A DNA stretch of 64,000 bases from Halocaridina rubra. Its lineage: Eukaryota; Arthropoda; Malacostraca; Decapoda; Atyidae. This document shows, one piece after another, positions 25,769-40,557 of the stretch (its first letter is position 1; every line of letters begins with the position of its first letter). The stretch spans positions 218,501-282,500 of the forward strand of contig JAXCGZ010005664.1 of NCBI GenBank assembly GCA_037179515.1, given 5' to 3'. The position numbers were made by a program, and so were the translations under genes. The notes under the pieces are model-generated. The model made no database searches, had not been told where the DNA came from, and saw nothing but the letters and a program-made list of their open reading frames with translations.

Positions 25769-26871
25769 CTCCATCAACATTCGCAATTCTTTTCAATATC
25801 CAACACATTATCTGTGAATACTAGATTAAGTAGCGATGGCTTATCCCTACCCCTGGCCCTCGTTGGTTTCAGTACATGTTGGTGTAGGAAAATACCTTGT
25901 ATGCAATCTAGGAATCTTGCCCCGAATGAGTTCTCTACACTGTGTGGGTCAAGAATTATTCAATCTATATCTCTATGATTAAAGTCTCCCATATTAAAAA
26001 ACCTACATTTTCTCTCCCCTGCAATGTTAACAACTGAGTTTATGACTGCAATAGTACCTATATGACTGTCCTCATAAACTTCTAGCCTAAGTTGGTTCGT
26101 TAGTGGGTTATATACAACAGTTATTATAATGCTCTCTGACCCAGTATTTATGCAAGCAACAAGAAATTCATTGAACTCACTTTCTATAGCAGTTTATATG
26201 TAGAACCTGAAATCTTTCAATTATGAGCAGTGCTATTCCTCCACCAGTACTCTCATAGCTTTCAACCCTTAATATTCTGAAGCTCTTAGGAAAAACTGTG
26301 ACACTTTATATATTCTCACTTAACTTCGTCTCTGTAACTGCTACTATATCTGCTTGCTGTTGCGAATCTTAATTTTAATTCTACTGCCTTACTAGCTATT
26401 CCATCAGCATTTATGTATAACAATCTTTACAAGGCCCCATCCCCTGATCTTCTAATATTATCTTCTTTATCCCTTTGTCTGGAAGATATCAGAAAAAAAA
26501 GTGCTTCTTCTCTTATTCATTTCTTTTTTCATTTAACCTTCTACCTTCTTGCAACAAGTTTTTGGAATTTTCCATTTCTTCCTGAATTCTGTGCTTTGAA
26601 TTCTTGCAGGCCTTTTAGGCTTTTTTTCTTTGTAAATATATCTCTACATCTTAACCCTCTCTCAGAGGGTACTTTCGTTGGACTTTGCTCTCCCTCCCTA
26701 GAATATTTACCTAGTTGGTGAATGTTTACAATATCGTCAGGACCACATACTACTCCAAGCTTCCTTATCAGGTCTAAAATTCTATCTTTATTTTCTTCAC
26801 GTCTCCCCTGCCATGTTGGCTACTGGGATTTTCTTATACCCGAGATTACCACTTTCTTTTCTTTATCAAGT
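25769..26871 (-). mobile_element. LINE-A copy 6, right part (endonuclease and ORF1)
   Basis: Continues the old copy after the nested insertion: endonuclease remnants (25800-26390) and ORF1 C-terminal remnants to about 26870, all with many stops. The slippery site is lost here. It ends where the tail of copy 8 begins. Confidence 0.8.
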
Positions 26872-29007
26872 GTTTACCTAATTGTTTACCTAATTGTGTT
26901 TACGGGAAAGAGCCCAAAGCTCGTATCTTCCCGTCTCCTCATCGGTTCCATTTTATACTTAGTGATACTTATCATATCCGTCCTTAAAACTATGGATTGA
27001 GATACCATTAACTACCTCCTCGCTTAGCCAATTCTAGTTATCAACTACTCTTACACTGAAAAAGTACTTCCTTACTTCCTGCAAAGAAGTTTTCTTACGA
27101 AGCTTCAAACTATAACCTCTAGTTTTAGAGCCAGCCATATCAAAATATCGATCCCTATCCACTCTATCATAACCATGAAGGAATTTAAAGACTGTCACCA
27201 TATCCCCCCTCAATCTTCTACCTTCAAGTGATGGTAAGTCTAATTCCCTCAGCCTCTCATCATAACTGAGATTGCGTTTTTTTTGGCACCAGTTTCGTGG
27301 CATGTCTTTGAACTTTTTCAAGCTTAGCTATGTGCTTTGGCCTCACATAGGTTACTTATATATTTCTGAACATTTCCTTGTCCATGTGCCTGAAGGTTAC
27401 CCTTACATTTGATAAGAATGCATATGCTCCTCTTACTATGCCATTTATGTATTTCTGGAGACAAATCTGCCAGTATGTTTACTCCTAGATCTCTCTCATT
27501 TTCTGTCTCTTGAAGTTGTACTCCAGCCACCGAGTAGTCAAGCTTGGGGCCTTCTTGCACTTGTACCCATTCTCATTACCTTACATTTTGAAGTATTGAA
27601 TTTCATTAGCCACTTTTCTGACCACTCATGCAGATTATTTAGATCCTCCTGAAGTTCTCTACCATTGTTCTCGTTTTTTACTTTCTTCACAATCTTTGCA
27701 TCATCTGCAAACATATTCATGAATGAATTTACAGACTCTGGTAGGTCATTTACATATACAAGGAACAAAAGTGGCCCTAAAACTGAACCCTGTGGAACTC
27801 CAATTCTAACTCTTCTCCATTCAGACACTGAGTATTTTACTCTAACCCTCAGTTCCCTTCCTTCTAAGTAAGTTTTTATCCATTCCAAGACATTTCCACC
27901 TATTTTAGCCATTGATTGCAGCTTCCTAATAAGTCTCCCATGTGGAACAGTGTCAAATGCTTTCTGGAAGTCTAGGAATATGCAATCTGCCCAGCCCTCT
28001 CTTTCCTGTAAGATTCGGCTTACCTCATCATAAAATTCTAATAAGTTTGTTACTGTTGATCTACATACTCTGAAGCCATGTTGCCTCATTGACAAAAAGT
28101 TGAAGGCTTCCAAGTGAAGAGAGATATGTTTCCTTAGTAGTTTCTCCATAACTTTGCAAACTATGCTGGTCAAGGAAACTGGTCTATAGTTCAGAGCCGT
28201 ATCCCTCCTTCCCTTTTTGAAGATAGGTATCACATTTGCTTGTTTCCAGCATCTTGGAATCTCTCCTGACTCCAGTGACTTTTTAAATATGATACTTAGT
28301 GCCACTGATATTGTGTTTACGCATTTTTTAAGCACATGAGGGAATATGTCATCAGGACCTGTAGCTTTATGAACATCTAAATTCATCAGCGCCTTGTATA
28401 CCTCTGTGGCTGTAAGGTTGATGTTCTCTAATACCGGCCCTTGAGCTGCTATCTCTGCAATCTGAGGGGGTGGGGTATTTTCTACTGTAAATACTGACTG
28501 AAACTCCTTGTTAAATTCTTTGCAGATCTCTTCATCTATCTCAGTGATGCTTCCATCCGCTCTCTTAAGCCTTAAAACCTGTTCTTTTACCTTCAGTTTT
28601 CCTCTGATACAGCTGTGGAAAAGCTTGGGATTTTCTTTAGCCTTCCTGGTGATGCCCCTCTCATAGTCTCTCTCTCCCTCTCTCCTCTTACTTAGGTAGT
28701 CATTTCTTGCTCTTTTGTAGGTTTGCCAGGCATTTACGTTTTTTCTCCTCCTATAGCTTTTCCAGCATTTGTCTCTCCACTCCTTAGCTCTTTTACACTC
28801 ATTATCGAACCATTTCTCTCTGGCATGAATTACACCTACTTTGTTGACAGGTATGCAGCAATCTACTATCTTCCCATATTTCTCACAAAAGATGTCATAC
28901 ATTTCTTGTACAGATTTGTTGTAAAGTAAGGTTCTCCAGTCAATAACTGCAAAAAGCTCATTCATTTCGATGTAATCTCCTTTCGGATAGTTCCTCCTCA
29001 TGTCCTC
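26872..29007 (-). mobile_element. LINE-A copy 8, left part
   Basis: Variant tail TTTACCTAATTG repeated, then hairpin and RT. A long frame at 29031-27538 runs from the linker through RT motifs A (LDFQKAFDTVPH), B (IGVPQGSVLGP) and FADD. The C-terminal part is split over 27560-27324 and 27321-27034, with a deletion near 27335 removing part of KLEYAAPFWNPHLKK. The copy is cut at 29007 by another LINE fragment. Confidence 0.88.
27538..29007 (-). pseudogene. LINE-A linker plus RT frame, copy 8
   Basis: About 490 codons. Order: end of the endonuclease linker (KGDYIEMNELFAVIDWRTL), basic linker (RDKCWKSYRRRKNVNAWQTY), RT fingers (KATGPDDIFPHVLKKC), motif A (FLDFQKAFDTVPHGRL), motif B (GVPQGSVLGPLLFLVYVNDL), motif C (NMFADDAKIVKKV). 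Compared with the 940-codon copy it lacks the endonuclease core and about 170 C-terminal residues. Confidence 0.8.
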
Positions 29008-29945
29008 TTGTTGTTGTTCTTGGATGTTCACCCTTGAGGGTGAGTGGACCTTCCACTTGTGGCCCGCAGGTGGGGTGAGATTTTTTTTGGAGTGTACGTG
29101 GTATTCGCTCTTGCGGGCGAATGGGCTTTCCTGTTGGTGAGGAGGTGGGGTGAAATCTTGTTATTGTTGGTGATCGGACTTTCCTAATTGGCCCGCAGGT
29201 GAGATTGTGCAAAACTGTAAAGATAACGGAAAGCATAAGTATTCAATTGTGAATTATTAGTTTACATAAAACAATTTAAATGATTTCCTGTTTTGGGGTG
29301 AGAGAGAGTTATTGCATGGTTATCTTGGTGGAGGGTATTGTCTGATAATATTTAGTAGACTGTTCATGTGGTTATTTGTTGCTAGTCTGATGATGGAGCT
29401 AGCAACATGAAGGGCATTTGGGTCTTCGCTAGATGTTGTGGGGGCACCAATTTTTCGTTGTATTTCTGAAAAAGAATCACATTCCAGGATGTAATGTAGC
29501 AGTGGATGTGGTGAGGCTACCTGGCAAAAGGTGCATTCCCTGATGATATCCTGCGCTATTTGCCAGGTGCACTTGTACCCAAGTCTCAGACGGTACACAT
29601 TGAGCTCAGTGCTTCGTAGAAGGCTCTTAGGCAGGGTGATACGCCGAAGATCAGTGGTGGCTTTGTACCACCAGGTGGAGGGGGAGCCATTGTCTGTGCA
29701 CAGGTTGTGTTTAGTTATTAAGGTGTTAAGGAGTGACTTGGTGGCTTTATTTTTTATCTGTTGCATCCCAGGAGACAGAGATATCTGGATTTCTGCTCTG
29801 AGAGTGGCTTGTTTGGCGGCTTGATCGGCTTCCTCATTTCCCTTGATGCCGACGTGGCTGGGAATCCAGGCAAGAGTGATGGCTTTTCCAAGGCTGGTTG
29901 TCCTGTGGTAGAGGCTGAAGATGGTGGTGATGATGCGTACATTGC
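29008..29945 (-). mobile_element. LINE-C: 3' fragment of an RNase-H-encoding non-LTR retrotransposon
   Basis: On the minus strand a frame starting near 29900 reads LAWIPSHVGIKGNEEADQAA, the end of a LINE-type RNase H domain, and continues (29766-29320) to a C-terminal cysteine/histidine cluster (CTFCQ, then LLHYILEC). This layout is known from I-clade elements. The 3' untranslated part runs to 29008 and ends in (ACA)n, unlike LINE-A. It splits LINE-A copy 8 within the linker, with about 15 bp of the target missing. Confidence 0.75.
29320..29902 (-). pseudogene. RNase H C-terminus and zinc-finger tail of LINE-C
   Basis: Roughly 190 codons. The first ~25 are the last conserved block of RNase H (HVGIKGNEEAD). 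The middle is a basic helical stretch (MQQIKNKATKSLLNTLITKH) and the end holds C-x2-C and H-x4-C-like spacing. The RT and endonuclease are absent, so this is a 5'-truncated insertion. No frame break is visible within the piece. Confidence 0.7.
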
Positions 29946-30380
29946 AGGCAGAATATCTTCAATGATATACTCCAGCATTTTTTCGATTTCTGTCTCTTTT
30001 TAGTCAACTGTTTGTATGTTTTCCAGTGCCATCACCCTCACAGCCTCTTTTACTGCCACATTCCCCTTTTGTGCATCAGCAAAGGAAGTTTTCATGGCAT
30101 CATGTTCCGTATTAAACTCCTGTATCTTTTCTAAACTTTTCGATGTTTTCCTTTATCTGGACATTCCAAGCTGCAAACTTGTTTCTCTAAGAAGAGAGCA
30201 ATGAGTTAACATTTAATTCATTCAGGTTATCATTCTGCTGTTTATTGTTATATTTTTGTTTAGAAATTCTGGTTTCTATTTCTCTCTTTTCCCCATCCAG
30301 CTTCTTTATTCGTTATTCTGTTTTTTTTTTCTCTCTTGCACTTGTGTTTATATGCTTCCTCCAAAAATCTTATTTCTTAG
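29946..30380 (-). mobile_element. LINE-A copy 8, right part (ORF1 piece)
   Basis: Resumes with 28 bp of the endonuclease linker (AGGCAGAATATCTTCAATGA), then jumps to ORF1 (reverse of the VDYKETVIEK and MKTSFADA region), so ORF2's endonuclease is deleted. Coiled-coil remnants reach about 30380. Confidence 0.75.
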
Positions 30381-30383
30381 GGG

Positions 30384-30409
30384 GGTGTGTGTGTGTGTGT
30401 GTGTGTGTG
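30384..30409. repeat. (TG)n at the LINE-A copy 9 tail
   Basis: About 12 TG units running straight into GATTACCTAATTG. Confidence 0.9.
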
Positions 30410-33400
30410 ATTACCTAATTGTGATTACCTAATTGTGTTTACGGGAAAGAGCCCAAAGCTCGTATCTTCCCGTCTCCTCATCGGTTCCATTTTATACTTA
30501 GTGATACTTATCATACCTGTCCTTAAAACTATGGATTGAGATAGCATTAACTACCTCCTCGCTTAGCCAATTCCAATTATCAACTACTCTTACACTGAAG
30601 AAGTATTTCCTACATCCTGCAAAGAAGTTTTCTTACGAAGCTTTAAACTATGACCTCTACTTCTAGAGCCAGCCATATCAAAATATCGATCCCTATCCAC
30701 TCTATCATAACCATGAAGGAATTTAAAGACTGTCACCATATCCCCCTTCACTCTTCTAGCTTCGAGTGATGGTAAGTCTAATTCCCTCAGCCTCTCATCA
30801 TAACTGAGATTGCGTATTTCTGGCACCAGTTTCGTGGCATATCTTTGAACTTTTTCAAGCTTAGCTATGTGCTTTTTCAAGTGCGGATTCCAAAAGGGGG
30901 CTGCATATTCGAGTTTTGGCCTCACATAGGTTACATAAATATTTCTGAACATGTCCTTGTTCATGTGCCTGAAGGCTACCCTTACATTTGATAAGAATGC
31001 ATATGCTGCCCTTACTATGCCATTTATATGTATTTCTGGAGACAAATCTGCCAGTATGTTTACTCCTAGATCTCTCTCATTTTCTGTCTCTTGAAGTTGT
31101 ACTCCAGCCACCGAGTAGTCAAGCTTGGGCCTTCTTGCACTTGTACCCATTCTCATTACCTTACATTTTGAAGTATTGAATTTCATTAGCCACTTTTCTG
31201 ACCACTCATGCAGATTATTTAGATCCTCCTGAAGTTCTCTACCATTGTTCTCGTTTTTTACTTTCTTCACAATCTTTGCATCATCTGCAAACATATTCAT
31301 GAATGAATTTACAGACTCTGGTAGGTCATTTACATATACAAGGGACAAAAGTGGCCCTAAAACTGAACCCTGTGGAACTCCACTACTAACTCTTCTCCAT
31401 TCAGACACTGTGTGTCTTACTCTAACCCTCTGTTCCCTTCCTTCTAAGTAAGTTTTTATCCATTCCAAAACATTTCCACCTATTCTAGCCATTGATTGCA
31501 GCTTCCTAATAAGTCTCCCATGTGGAACAGTGTCAAATGCTTTCAGGAAGTCTAGGAATATGCAATCTGCCCAGCCCTCTCTTTCCTGTAAGATTTGGTT
31601 TACCTCATCATAAAATTCTAATAAGTTTGTTACTGTTGATCTACCTTCTCTGAAGCCATGTTGCCTCACTGACAAAAAGTTGAAGGATTCCAAGTGAAGA
31701 GAGATATGTTTCCTTAGTAGTTTCTCCATAACTTTGCAAACTATGCTGGTCAAGGAAACTGGTCTATAGTTCAGAGCCGTATCCCTCCTTCCCTTTTTGA
31801 AGATAGGTATCACATTTGCTTGTTTCCAGCATCTTGGAATCTCCCCCGACTCCAGTGACTCCTTAAATATGATACTTAGTGCCACTGATATTGTGTTTGC
31901 GCATTTTTTAAGCACATGAGGGGATATGTCATCTGGACCTGTTGCTTTATGAACATCTAAATCCATCAGCGCTTTGCATACCTCTGTGGCTGTAAGGTTG
32001 ATGTTCTCTAATACCGGCCCTTGAGCTTATATCACTGCAATCTGAGGGGGTGGGGTATTTTCTACTGTAAATACTGACTGAAACTCCTTGTTCAATTCTT
32101 TGCAGATCTCTTCATCCGTCTCGGTGATGCTTCCATCCGCTCTCTTTAGCCTTAAAACCTGTTCTTTTATCTTCAGTATTCCTCTGATAAAGCTGTGGAA
32201 AAGCTTGGGATTTTCTTTAGCCTTCCTGGTGATGTCCCTCTCATAGTTTCTCTCTGCCTCTCTCCTTTTACTTAGGTAGTCATTTCTTGCTCTTTTGTAG
32301 GTTTGCCAGGCATTTATGTTTTTTCTCCTCCTATAGCTTTTCCAGCATTTGTCTCTCCACTCCTTAGCTCTTTTACACACATTATCGAACCATTTCACTC
32401 TGGCATGAATTACACCTACTTTGGTGACAGGTATGCAGCAATCTACTATCTTCCCATATTTCTCACAAAAGATGTCATACATTTCTTGTACAGATTTGTT
32501 GTCAATAACTGCAAAAAGCTCATTCATTTTGATGTAATCTCCTTTCGGATAGTTCCTCCTCATGTCCTCAGTACCTCTACTCTCAGGAAGAATATCTTCA
32601 ATGATATACTCCATCAACAACACACAGTGGTCACTCTTTCCAATTGGTGGTTCATACTCAATTTTTTCAATATCCAACACATTATCTGTGAACACTAGAT
32701 CAAGTAGTGATGGCTCATCCCCACCCCTGGCCCTTGTTGGTTCCATTACATGTTGGTGTAGGAAATTCCCTTGTATGCAATCTAGGAATCTTGCCCCAAA
32801 TGAGTCCTCACCACTGTGTGGGTCAAGATTTATCCAATCTATCTCTTTATGATTAAAGTCTCCCATGATCAAAATCCTACATTTTGTTTCCCGTGCCATT
32901 TTAACAACTGAGTTTATGACTTCAATAGTACCTATATGACTTCCTCATAAACTTCAAGCCTATTTTGGTTCCTTGGTGGGTTGTATACAACAGTTATTAT
33001 AATGCTCTCTGACCCAGTATTTATGCGAGCAACAAGAAATTCCTTGAACTCACTTTCTATAGCCAAGTTTATTTCTTCAACTTGAATCCTTTCACTTATG
33101 AGCAGTGCTATCCCTCCACCAGTCCTCTCAGATCTTTCAACCCTTAGTATTCTGAAGTCCTTAGGAAAAACTGTGACACTGTTTATGTCCTCACTCAACT
33201 TAGTCTCTGTAATTGCTACTATATCTGCCTTACTGTTGTGAATCCTATCTTTTAATTCTACTGCCTTACCAGCTAATCCATCAGCATTTGTGTATAACAA
33301 TCTTAATGAGGCCCCATCCCCTGATCTTCTGTCATTATCTTCTTTATCTCCCCTTTGTCTGGAAGAACTCTGAAATGAAAATTTTTCTTCTGTTCTTCAT

Positions 33401-34023
33401 TTCTTTCCTCATTTAACCTTCTTGCCTCTTGCAACAAGTTTTTGATCTTTCCCATCTCTTCCTGTGTTCTGTATCGTCTAATGAACACTTCTTTGAATTC
33501 TTGAAGGTCTTTTAGACTTTTTTTCTCAACAATATTTCCCTACATGTTTCCCCTCTCTCAAAGGTTACTTTTGTTGGTCTCGGCTTTCCTTCCCTCGAAT
33601 ATTTACCTAGTTGGTGTATGTTTACAATATCCTCAGGACCACAAACTACTCCAAGCTTTCTTATCAGGTCTACAACCCTAACTTTATTTTCTTCAAGTCT
33701 CCCCTGCCATGTTGGCTCCTGGGATTCGCTTATGCCTGAGATTACCACTGTCTTCTCCTTATCAAGTGCCTGTCTGATGAGTGGGTTTGCCCTTTCCATC
33801 ACAACGTCTTTCATTTTTTCGATTACTGTCTCTTTATAGTCAACTGTTTGTATGTTTTCCAGTGCCACCTCCTTTACAGCCTCTTTTACTGCCACATTCC
33901 CCTTTAGTGCATCAGCAAAGGAAGTTTTCATGGCATCATTTTCCATATTCAGCTCCTGGAACTCTTTTCTGAACTGTTCAATGTTTTCCTTAATCTGGAC
34001 ATTCCAAGCAGCAATCTCGTCTC
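30408..34023 (-). mobile_element. LINE-A copy 9, nearly complete and young
   Basis: Two tail units, hairpin, ORF2 and most of ORF1, 3.6 kb. RT frame 31966-30590 spans all motifs. Endonuclease-linker frame 32899-32027 and endonuclease start 33300-32932 are separated by a one-base loss near 32940. A TAA near 32028 splits the linker from RT. An 18-bp in-frame deletion near 32502 removes WRTLFY. ORF1 is at 33946-33512 and 33488-33303, split because the A8 run has seven A. The heptamer at 33378-33384 is intact and in the ORF1 frame. Only about four lesions stop it from coding. Confidence 0.92.
33303..33972 (-). pseudogene. LINE-A ORF1 C-terminal half, copy 9
   Basis: Reads MENDAMKTSFADALKGN, then VVISGISESQEPTW, VDLIRKLGVVCGPEDIV and HQLGKYSREGKPRP, then a frameshift at the A-run, then RRYRTQEEMGKIKNLLQEA and the C-terminus ending MTEDQGMGPH. 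ORF1 therefore ends with a charged helical region after the compact domain. The ORF1 stop TAA overlaps the ORF2 frame. Confidence 0.8.
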
Positions 34024-34037
34024 TGTGTGTGTGTGTG
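34024..34037. repeat. Short (TG)n at the copy 9/copy 10 junction
   Basis: Seven TG units between the 5' end of copy 9 and the tail of copy 10. Confidence 0.85.
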
Positions 34038-36334
<2,297 letters not shown>

Positions 36335-36586
36335 TTATTCATGATTAGTAGGTTGGCCATGGCACCAGCCGCCCATTGAAAGACTATGACTGAAGGTATT
36401 AGGATGCAACTAGGACTGGTCCAGACAGTTCCAGGTTGAGTCTTCCTTCAGGACGGTTCTTTCCTCATGCTTACATCTACACTGAATATTCTGGCGTAGT
36501 CATTACACATCTCTTGCTATTCCATTACATTTGACAAGTCACAACATTCTGCACATCTGTCTCTTTTACTTTCTTTTTCCTCACAT

Positions 36587-38605
36587 ATGTTATTATTTAT
36601 GGAAGGTTCACAACTAATGGCCCCCAGTACCTGGCATAGTGGGGTGCGAAGAATCTCCGGGGATCGTGTTGACTCCACCATTGGCTTGTGGGCAGACACG
36701 CCTGGTGATAGTAATGGTTCTGCTCTTAACCTTGCACCTCCCAATAGATCTGCTTGTTTCACTCTTCACTATTTTAACATTCGTGGGCTGAACTCTAATC
36801 TTTCGTCTGTGGAACAGCACTTGGGCACTTTCTTCCCTAACCTCCTCCTCCTACCTGAAGCCCAGCTGGCTATACATGCTTCCACTGACCCACTCCAAAT
36901 CTCTCACTATAATTTGTATACTCGTTTTTGTTCCAAAGGTGGGGTCTGTGCTTACTGCAACACTAACACTCCTACTGTGAGGCTCATGGACCTTGAATCT
37001 CCTGACTTTGATGTTCTCTGGCTAAAAATCTATCTCTCAACTACCACTATCTTCCTTTGCTTCTGCTACTGTTCTCCAAACTCCATCAAGTTTGTGTCTT
37101 TCTTTGAATATCTATCCTCGTGCCATGAGTCCTTGCTATCTTCTCACCCACATGCCGAAGTTCTCTACATTGGAGACTTCAATGCACATCATAGTGAGTG
37201 GCTTCATTCTTCTCACACTGATGTGGGAGGAAGCGAGGCCCTTGCTTTTTCTATTACTCACGATCTGGAGCAAATTATCAATCATCCTACTCGCGTTCCT
37301 GATTGTCACAAACATGCTGCAAACACTCTTGACTTATTTTTTACTTCTAACCCTTCATACTGCTCTTATTCTGTGCTATCCCCTCTTGGTAAATCTGACC
37401 ACTCTATGATCTCAGTCTCTTCCATTTTCGCTCCCCCACCACCAATCCCTCATACTCAGCGCCGCCCTTGGCACTTTGAGCATACCCAACTTGAAAATTT
37501 GCGTATGTTTCTCTTTGACTTCCCATGGGATGACTACTGCTTTCGGCCCCACAACCCTGATCAGGTAGCTCAAAAAGTTGCCGAGATCATGACCGCGGGA
37601 ATGAAGGCGTACATCCCCTCTTCTACAAAAACTTTCTCTCCCCCTAAACCTTGGTTTGACCGTGCCTGCTCCATGGCTATCCAGACTAGGAATCAGGCTC
37701 ACCGATCTTACCTTGCCTCTCCTTCCGATTTAACTCGCTCTGCTTTTATTATAGCTAGGAATCGCTGTACCGCTCAGATTCGAAGGTCTAAGGCTTCCTT
37801 TATAAAAAGGAAAGTTGATGACCTTAACTCCTCTCCCACAGACAAATGCCTCTGGTCCTTAGCCAAAAACCTCTCCAAAAACTTCTGTAACTCAAGCTTT
37901 CCCCCTCTCATTCATTCTGATTTTTCTATAGCTTGCTCTCCCACTAACAAAGCCACTCTATTTGGCTCTCATTTTTCTGCCAACTCTTCTATCAACGATT
38001 CCAGTGCACCTGTTCCTCAGTCTTTTCCCCTCTCTAACCCTATGCCCTCCCTTATCCTTTCTTCCCGCAAAGTTCATAAGGTTTTTCGCTCGCTAAAGAC
38101 AAACAAGGAATCTGGTCCGGATGGTATCCCTGCAAGGTTCTTTAAGGAGTTTGCAGATGAACTGGCTCCCGTGCTTTGTTGTCTTTTTCGCCTCATTCTG
38201 TCAACCAGTATCTATCCTTCATCTTGGAAGCATGCTCTGGTTCAACCTGTTCCTAAGAAGGGTGACCGCTCTATTCCTTCTAACTACCAACCTATTGCCC
38301 TAACCTCATCTATTGCTAAAGTTTTTGAAACTTTGCTCAATGCTCACTTCTTGAAGCGCCTTGAATCCAACTCACTTATCTCCGATCACCAGTCCGGCTT
38401 CCACAAGGCAAGATCCACTGGTGATCTCCTGTCCTATCTTATTCATGTATGGTCATCTTCTCTAAGGAACTATGGGGAATCCTTTGTCGTCGCCCTTGAT
38501 ATCTTTAAGGCTTTTGACAGAGTCTGGCAAAAGGCTCTGTTGGCCAAACTCCCTACCTATGGCTTTACCCTTTCATTCTGTTCTCTGATTTCCAGTTCTT
38601 ACTGA
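36587..38605 (+). pseudogene. LINE-B ORF2: endonuclease and N-terminal RT
   Basis: 672 codons. APE endonuclease at about residues 60-280: FNIRGLNSN, LPEAQLAI (Glu), VLYIGDFNAHHSEW and LGKSDHSMI, all catalytic positions present. Linker 300-480 is basic (PWFDRACSMAIQTRNQAHRS). RT starts about 500: KESGPDGIPARFFKEF, KKGDRSIPSNYQPIALTSS, motif A VALDIFKAFDRVWQKAL. The frame ends at SSSY by a one-base loss, just before motif B, which continues in another frame. The first Met at 36587 is a convenient start; the frame is open a little further upstream. Confidence 0.85.
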
Positions 38606-39575
38606 CCGTTCTATATCTGTAGTTGTTGATGGCACGACATCTAGCCCTTTCTCTGTTACCAGTGGTGTTCCACAGGGCTCTGTTCTTTCACCTACTCTCT
38701 TCCTTCTCTTCATCAATGATCTACAATCCCCATCTTCCTCTCTTCTTCATGCCTTTACTGATGATTCTACCCTTCACTTTTCCTCTGCATTTTCTTCACA
38801 ACCTTCATCTGTTACTCATAATCAATCTCGTATCACTCTTTCTTCTACTCTTGAGAGTATCTGAATGGGGCACTCAAAATTTAGTTAAATTCAATGCCTC
38901 CAAGACACAGTTTCTGGCTATCTCTTTATCTTCTCCTCCTGATAACCCTATTGTCTTCGAAACTAATGAAATTTACCCTCTTAACTCTATCAACATATTA
39001 GGAATCCATATAGCCTCTAACTTGTCTTGAAGGATCACATAATCCTAATTTCTAAATCTTCATCCAAAAAATTGGGGGTTTTGTTTCGTTTTCGTCATTA
39101 CTTTTCCTCATTGCAGTTACTTAAAATTTACAAAGGTCTTATCTGCCCATGCTTAGAATACTGCTCACGCATCTGGGGTGCTTCTTTGTTTACTTCTCTT
39201 CTTGATAGGGTTGAATCTAAGGCAGTCAGACTCATTAGTGATCCTTCTCTTACTTCTAACCTAGATTCTCTCTCTCTTCGCCGTAAGGTATCTTCCTTTT
39301 CGCTTTGCTATCGCTACTACTTCCATCGCTGCTCTGATGAGTTGGCGAGTTGCATCCCTCCTCCACTGCCGAGGCCGCGTAACACTCACCAAGCAGCCTC
39401 ATCTCACAGGTACTGTGTGTAGTTTTGTAGCTCAGGGATTGGTCGGTGCAGCGACTGCTTCTTCCCATCTACCTCCAGACTCTGGAGCTCTCTTCCTCCT
39501 TCTGTCTTTCCTAATTCTTATGACCTTTCATCCTTCAAAAAGCAGATCTTTCGTCATTTCAGAGCCTAGTCCTCC
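38606..39575 (+). pseudogene. LINE-B ORF2: C-terminal RT in shifted frames
   Basis: Motif B (SGVPQGSVLSPTLFLLFIND) and motif C (HAFTDDSTLHF) lie at 38650-38780. The thumb-like part SEWGTQNLVKFNASKTQFLA is in the 38623-39030 frame. After another one-base loss, the region GVLFRFRHYFSSLQLLKIYK through LEYCSRIWG is at 39027-39422, and the closing RLWSSLPPSVFPNSYDLSSF near 39475-39560 is in a third frame. Confidence 0.8.
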
Positions 39576-39754
39576 ATATCTCTGGGTCCTCTGTACTTTG
39601 ACTGTGTATATCTGTCTGTCGTTTTCCTTTGTGCAACATTACCTCATCTCTGCCTTGCCCTTAACCTTTTTTTTTCCTTCGTCTTGGTATTTTCTCGTGG
39701 CCGGGCCTATATTGATGAAGGCAGTTTCTGCCTGTCCCGATGTCACTTTCTTAG

Positions 39755-40070
39755 AATCCCTTTCATAATCCCTCTCTGCCTGTCTTCTTTTACTTAAGTA
39801 ATAATTTCTTGCTTGTGTGTAATTCTGCCAGGCATTTATATTCTTCTCTTATACCTATTCCAGCAATTGTTTCTCCACTCTTTAGCTCTCTTACACTGAT
39901 TATTGAACCATTTTTCTCTGGCATGAATTACTTCTATTTTAGTGGATGGCATGCAACAAGTAACTATATTCCCATATTCCTCACAAAAGATTTCATCTGT
40001 TTCTTGTATGGATCTGGTGTTAAATAAGGTCATCCAGTCAATAAATGCGAAAAGGTAATTAACTCTTTCG
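39755..40070 (-). mobile_element. LINE-A copy 11, right part (linker)
   Basis: Frame 40078-39836 reads VNYLFAFIDWMTLFNTRSIQ and HAREKWFNNQCKRAKEWRN, the LINE-A linker, directly continuing the piece cut at 36334. It fades out just before LTR-2. Confidence 0.82.
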
Positions 40071-40096
40071 CAGACCAAGTGGACGGCATTAATCTA

Positions 40097-40557
40097 TGAT
40101 AAAAAAAAAACTCCCACATAAAGTTTGTTCTCACCTCTCAGATCCGCAGGCAACTCGTCGATACTGGAAGGCATAGGCTAGACAACCTCAGACATCAATA
40201 AAAAGCAGGCCGAAACTTTCATGTAGGTTAATAGACCAGCCTACACCACAGCCATATATCTATCTTTCCCAGTCCTAATAATACCCAACTGCTCCCCTAA
40301 CAGGAAGCACAAAGCCACAAGCACTTCCTAATTATTAACAAGCAAATAAACCCATGTACTAATATACTAAAATAAATAGGAAACGAAATCAGAATGACTT
40401 ATCATGGGCTCCTCCAGACCGCAACACAACAACAACAATCATAACAATGACGATCACGATGTTCACCCCTCGACTTTCTACTCGCTCTCCCAAAACTTCG
40501 ACTTTATTCACATCACGAAAAAGCAACCCATCTCCCACTTTTCGCCCTGCCTACACA
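40097..40557 (-). repeat. LTR-2, 3' LTR
   Basis: 461 bp; plus strand starts TGATAAAAAAA and ends CCTACACA, so TG and CA ends are kept. Matches 44478-44928 with many substitutions and small indels. Confidence 0.85.

Larger units (their letters stand above)
36335..39754 (+). mobile_element. LINE-B: Jockey-like non-LTR retrotransposon, plus strand
   Basis: About 3.4 kb inserted in old LINE-A copy 11. It codes for endonuclease and RT unrelated in detail to LINE-A. A ~250-bp leader precedes the first Met. Coding sequence is broken by at least two one-base losses (about 38600 and 39008). After the RT end (about 39575) a 3' region of about 180 bp contains a T-rich run. There is no tail repeat like LINE-A's and no clear target duplication; only a few bases of the target are missing. 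Confidence 0.85.

Noticed and set aside
36517..36820. Minus-strand frames opposite the LINE-B start
   Set aside because: Antisense to the LINE-B coding sequence with no domain.
39337..39768. 143-aa frame at the end of LINE-B
   Set aside because: An out-of-frame reading of the RT C-terminus; the true frame gives RLWSSLPPSVFPNSYDL.
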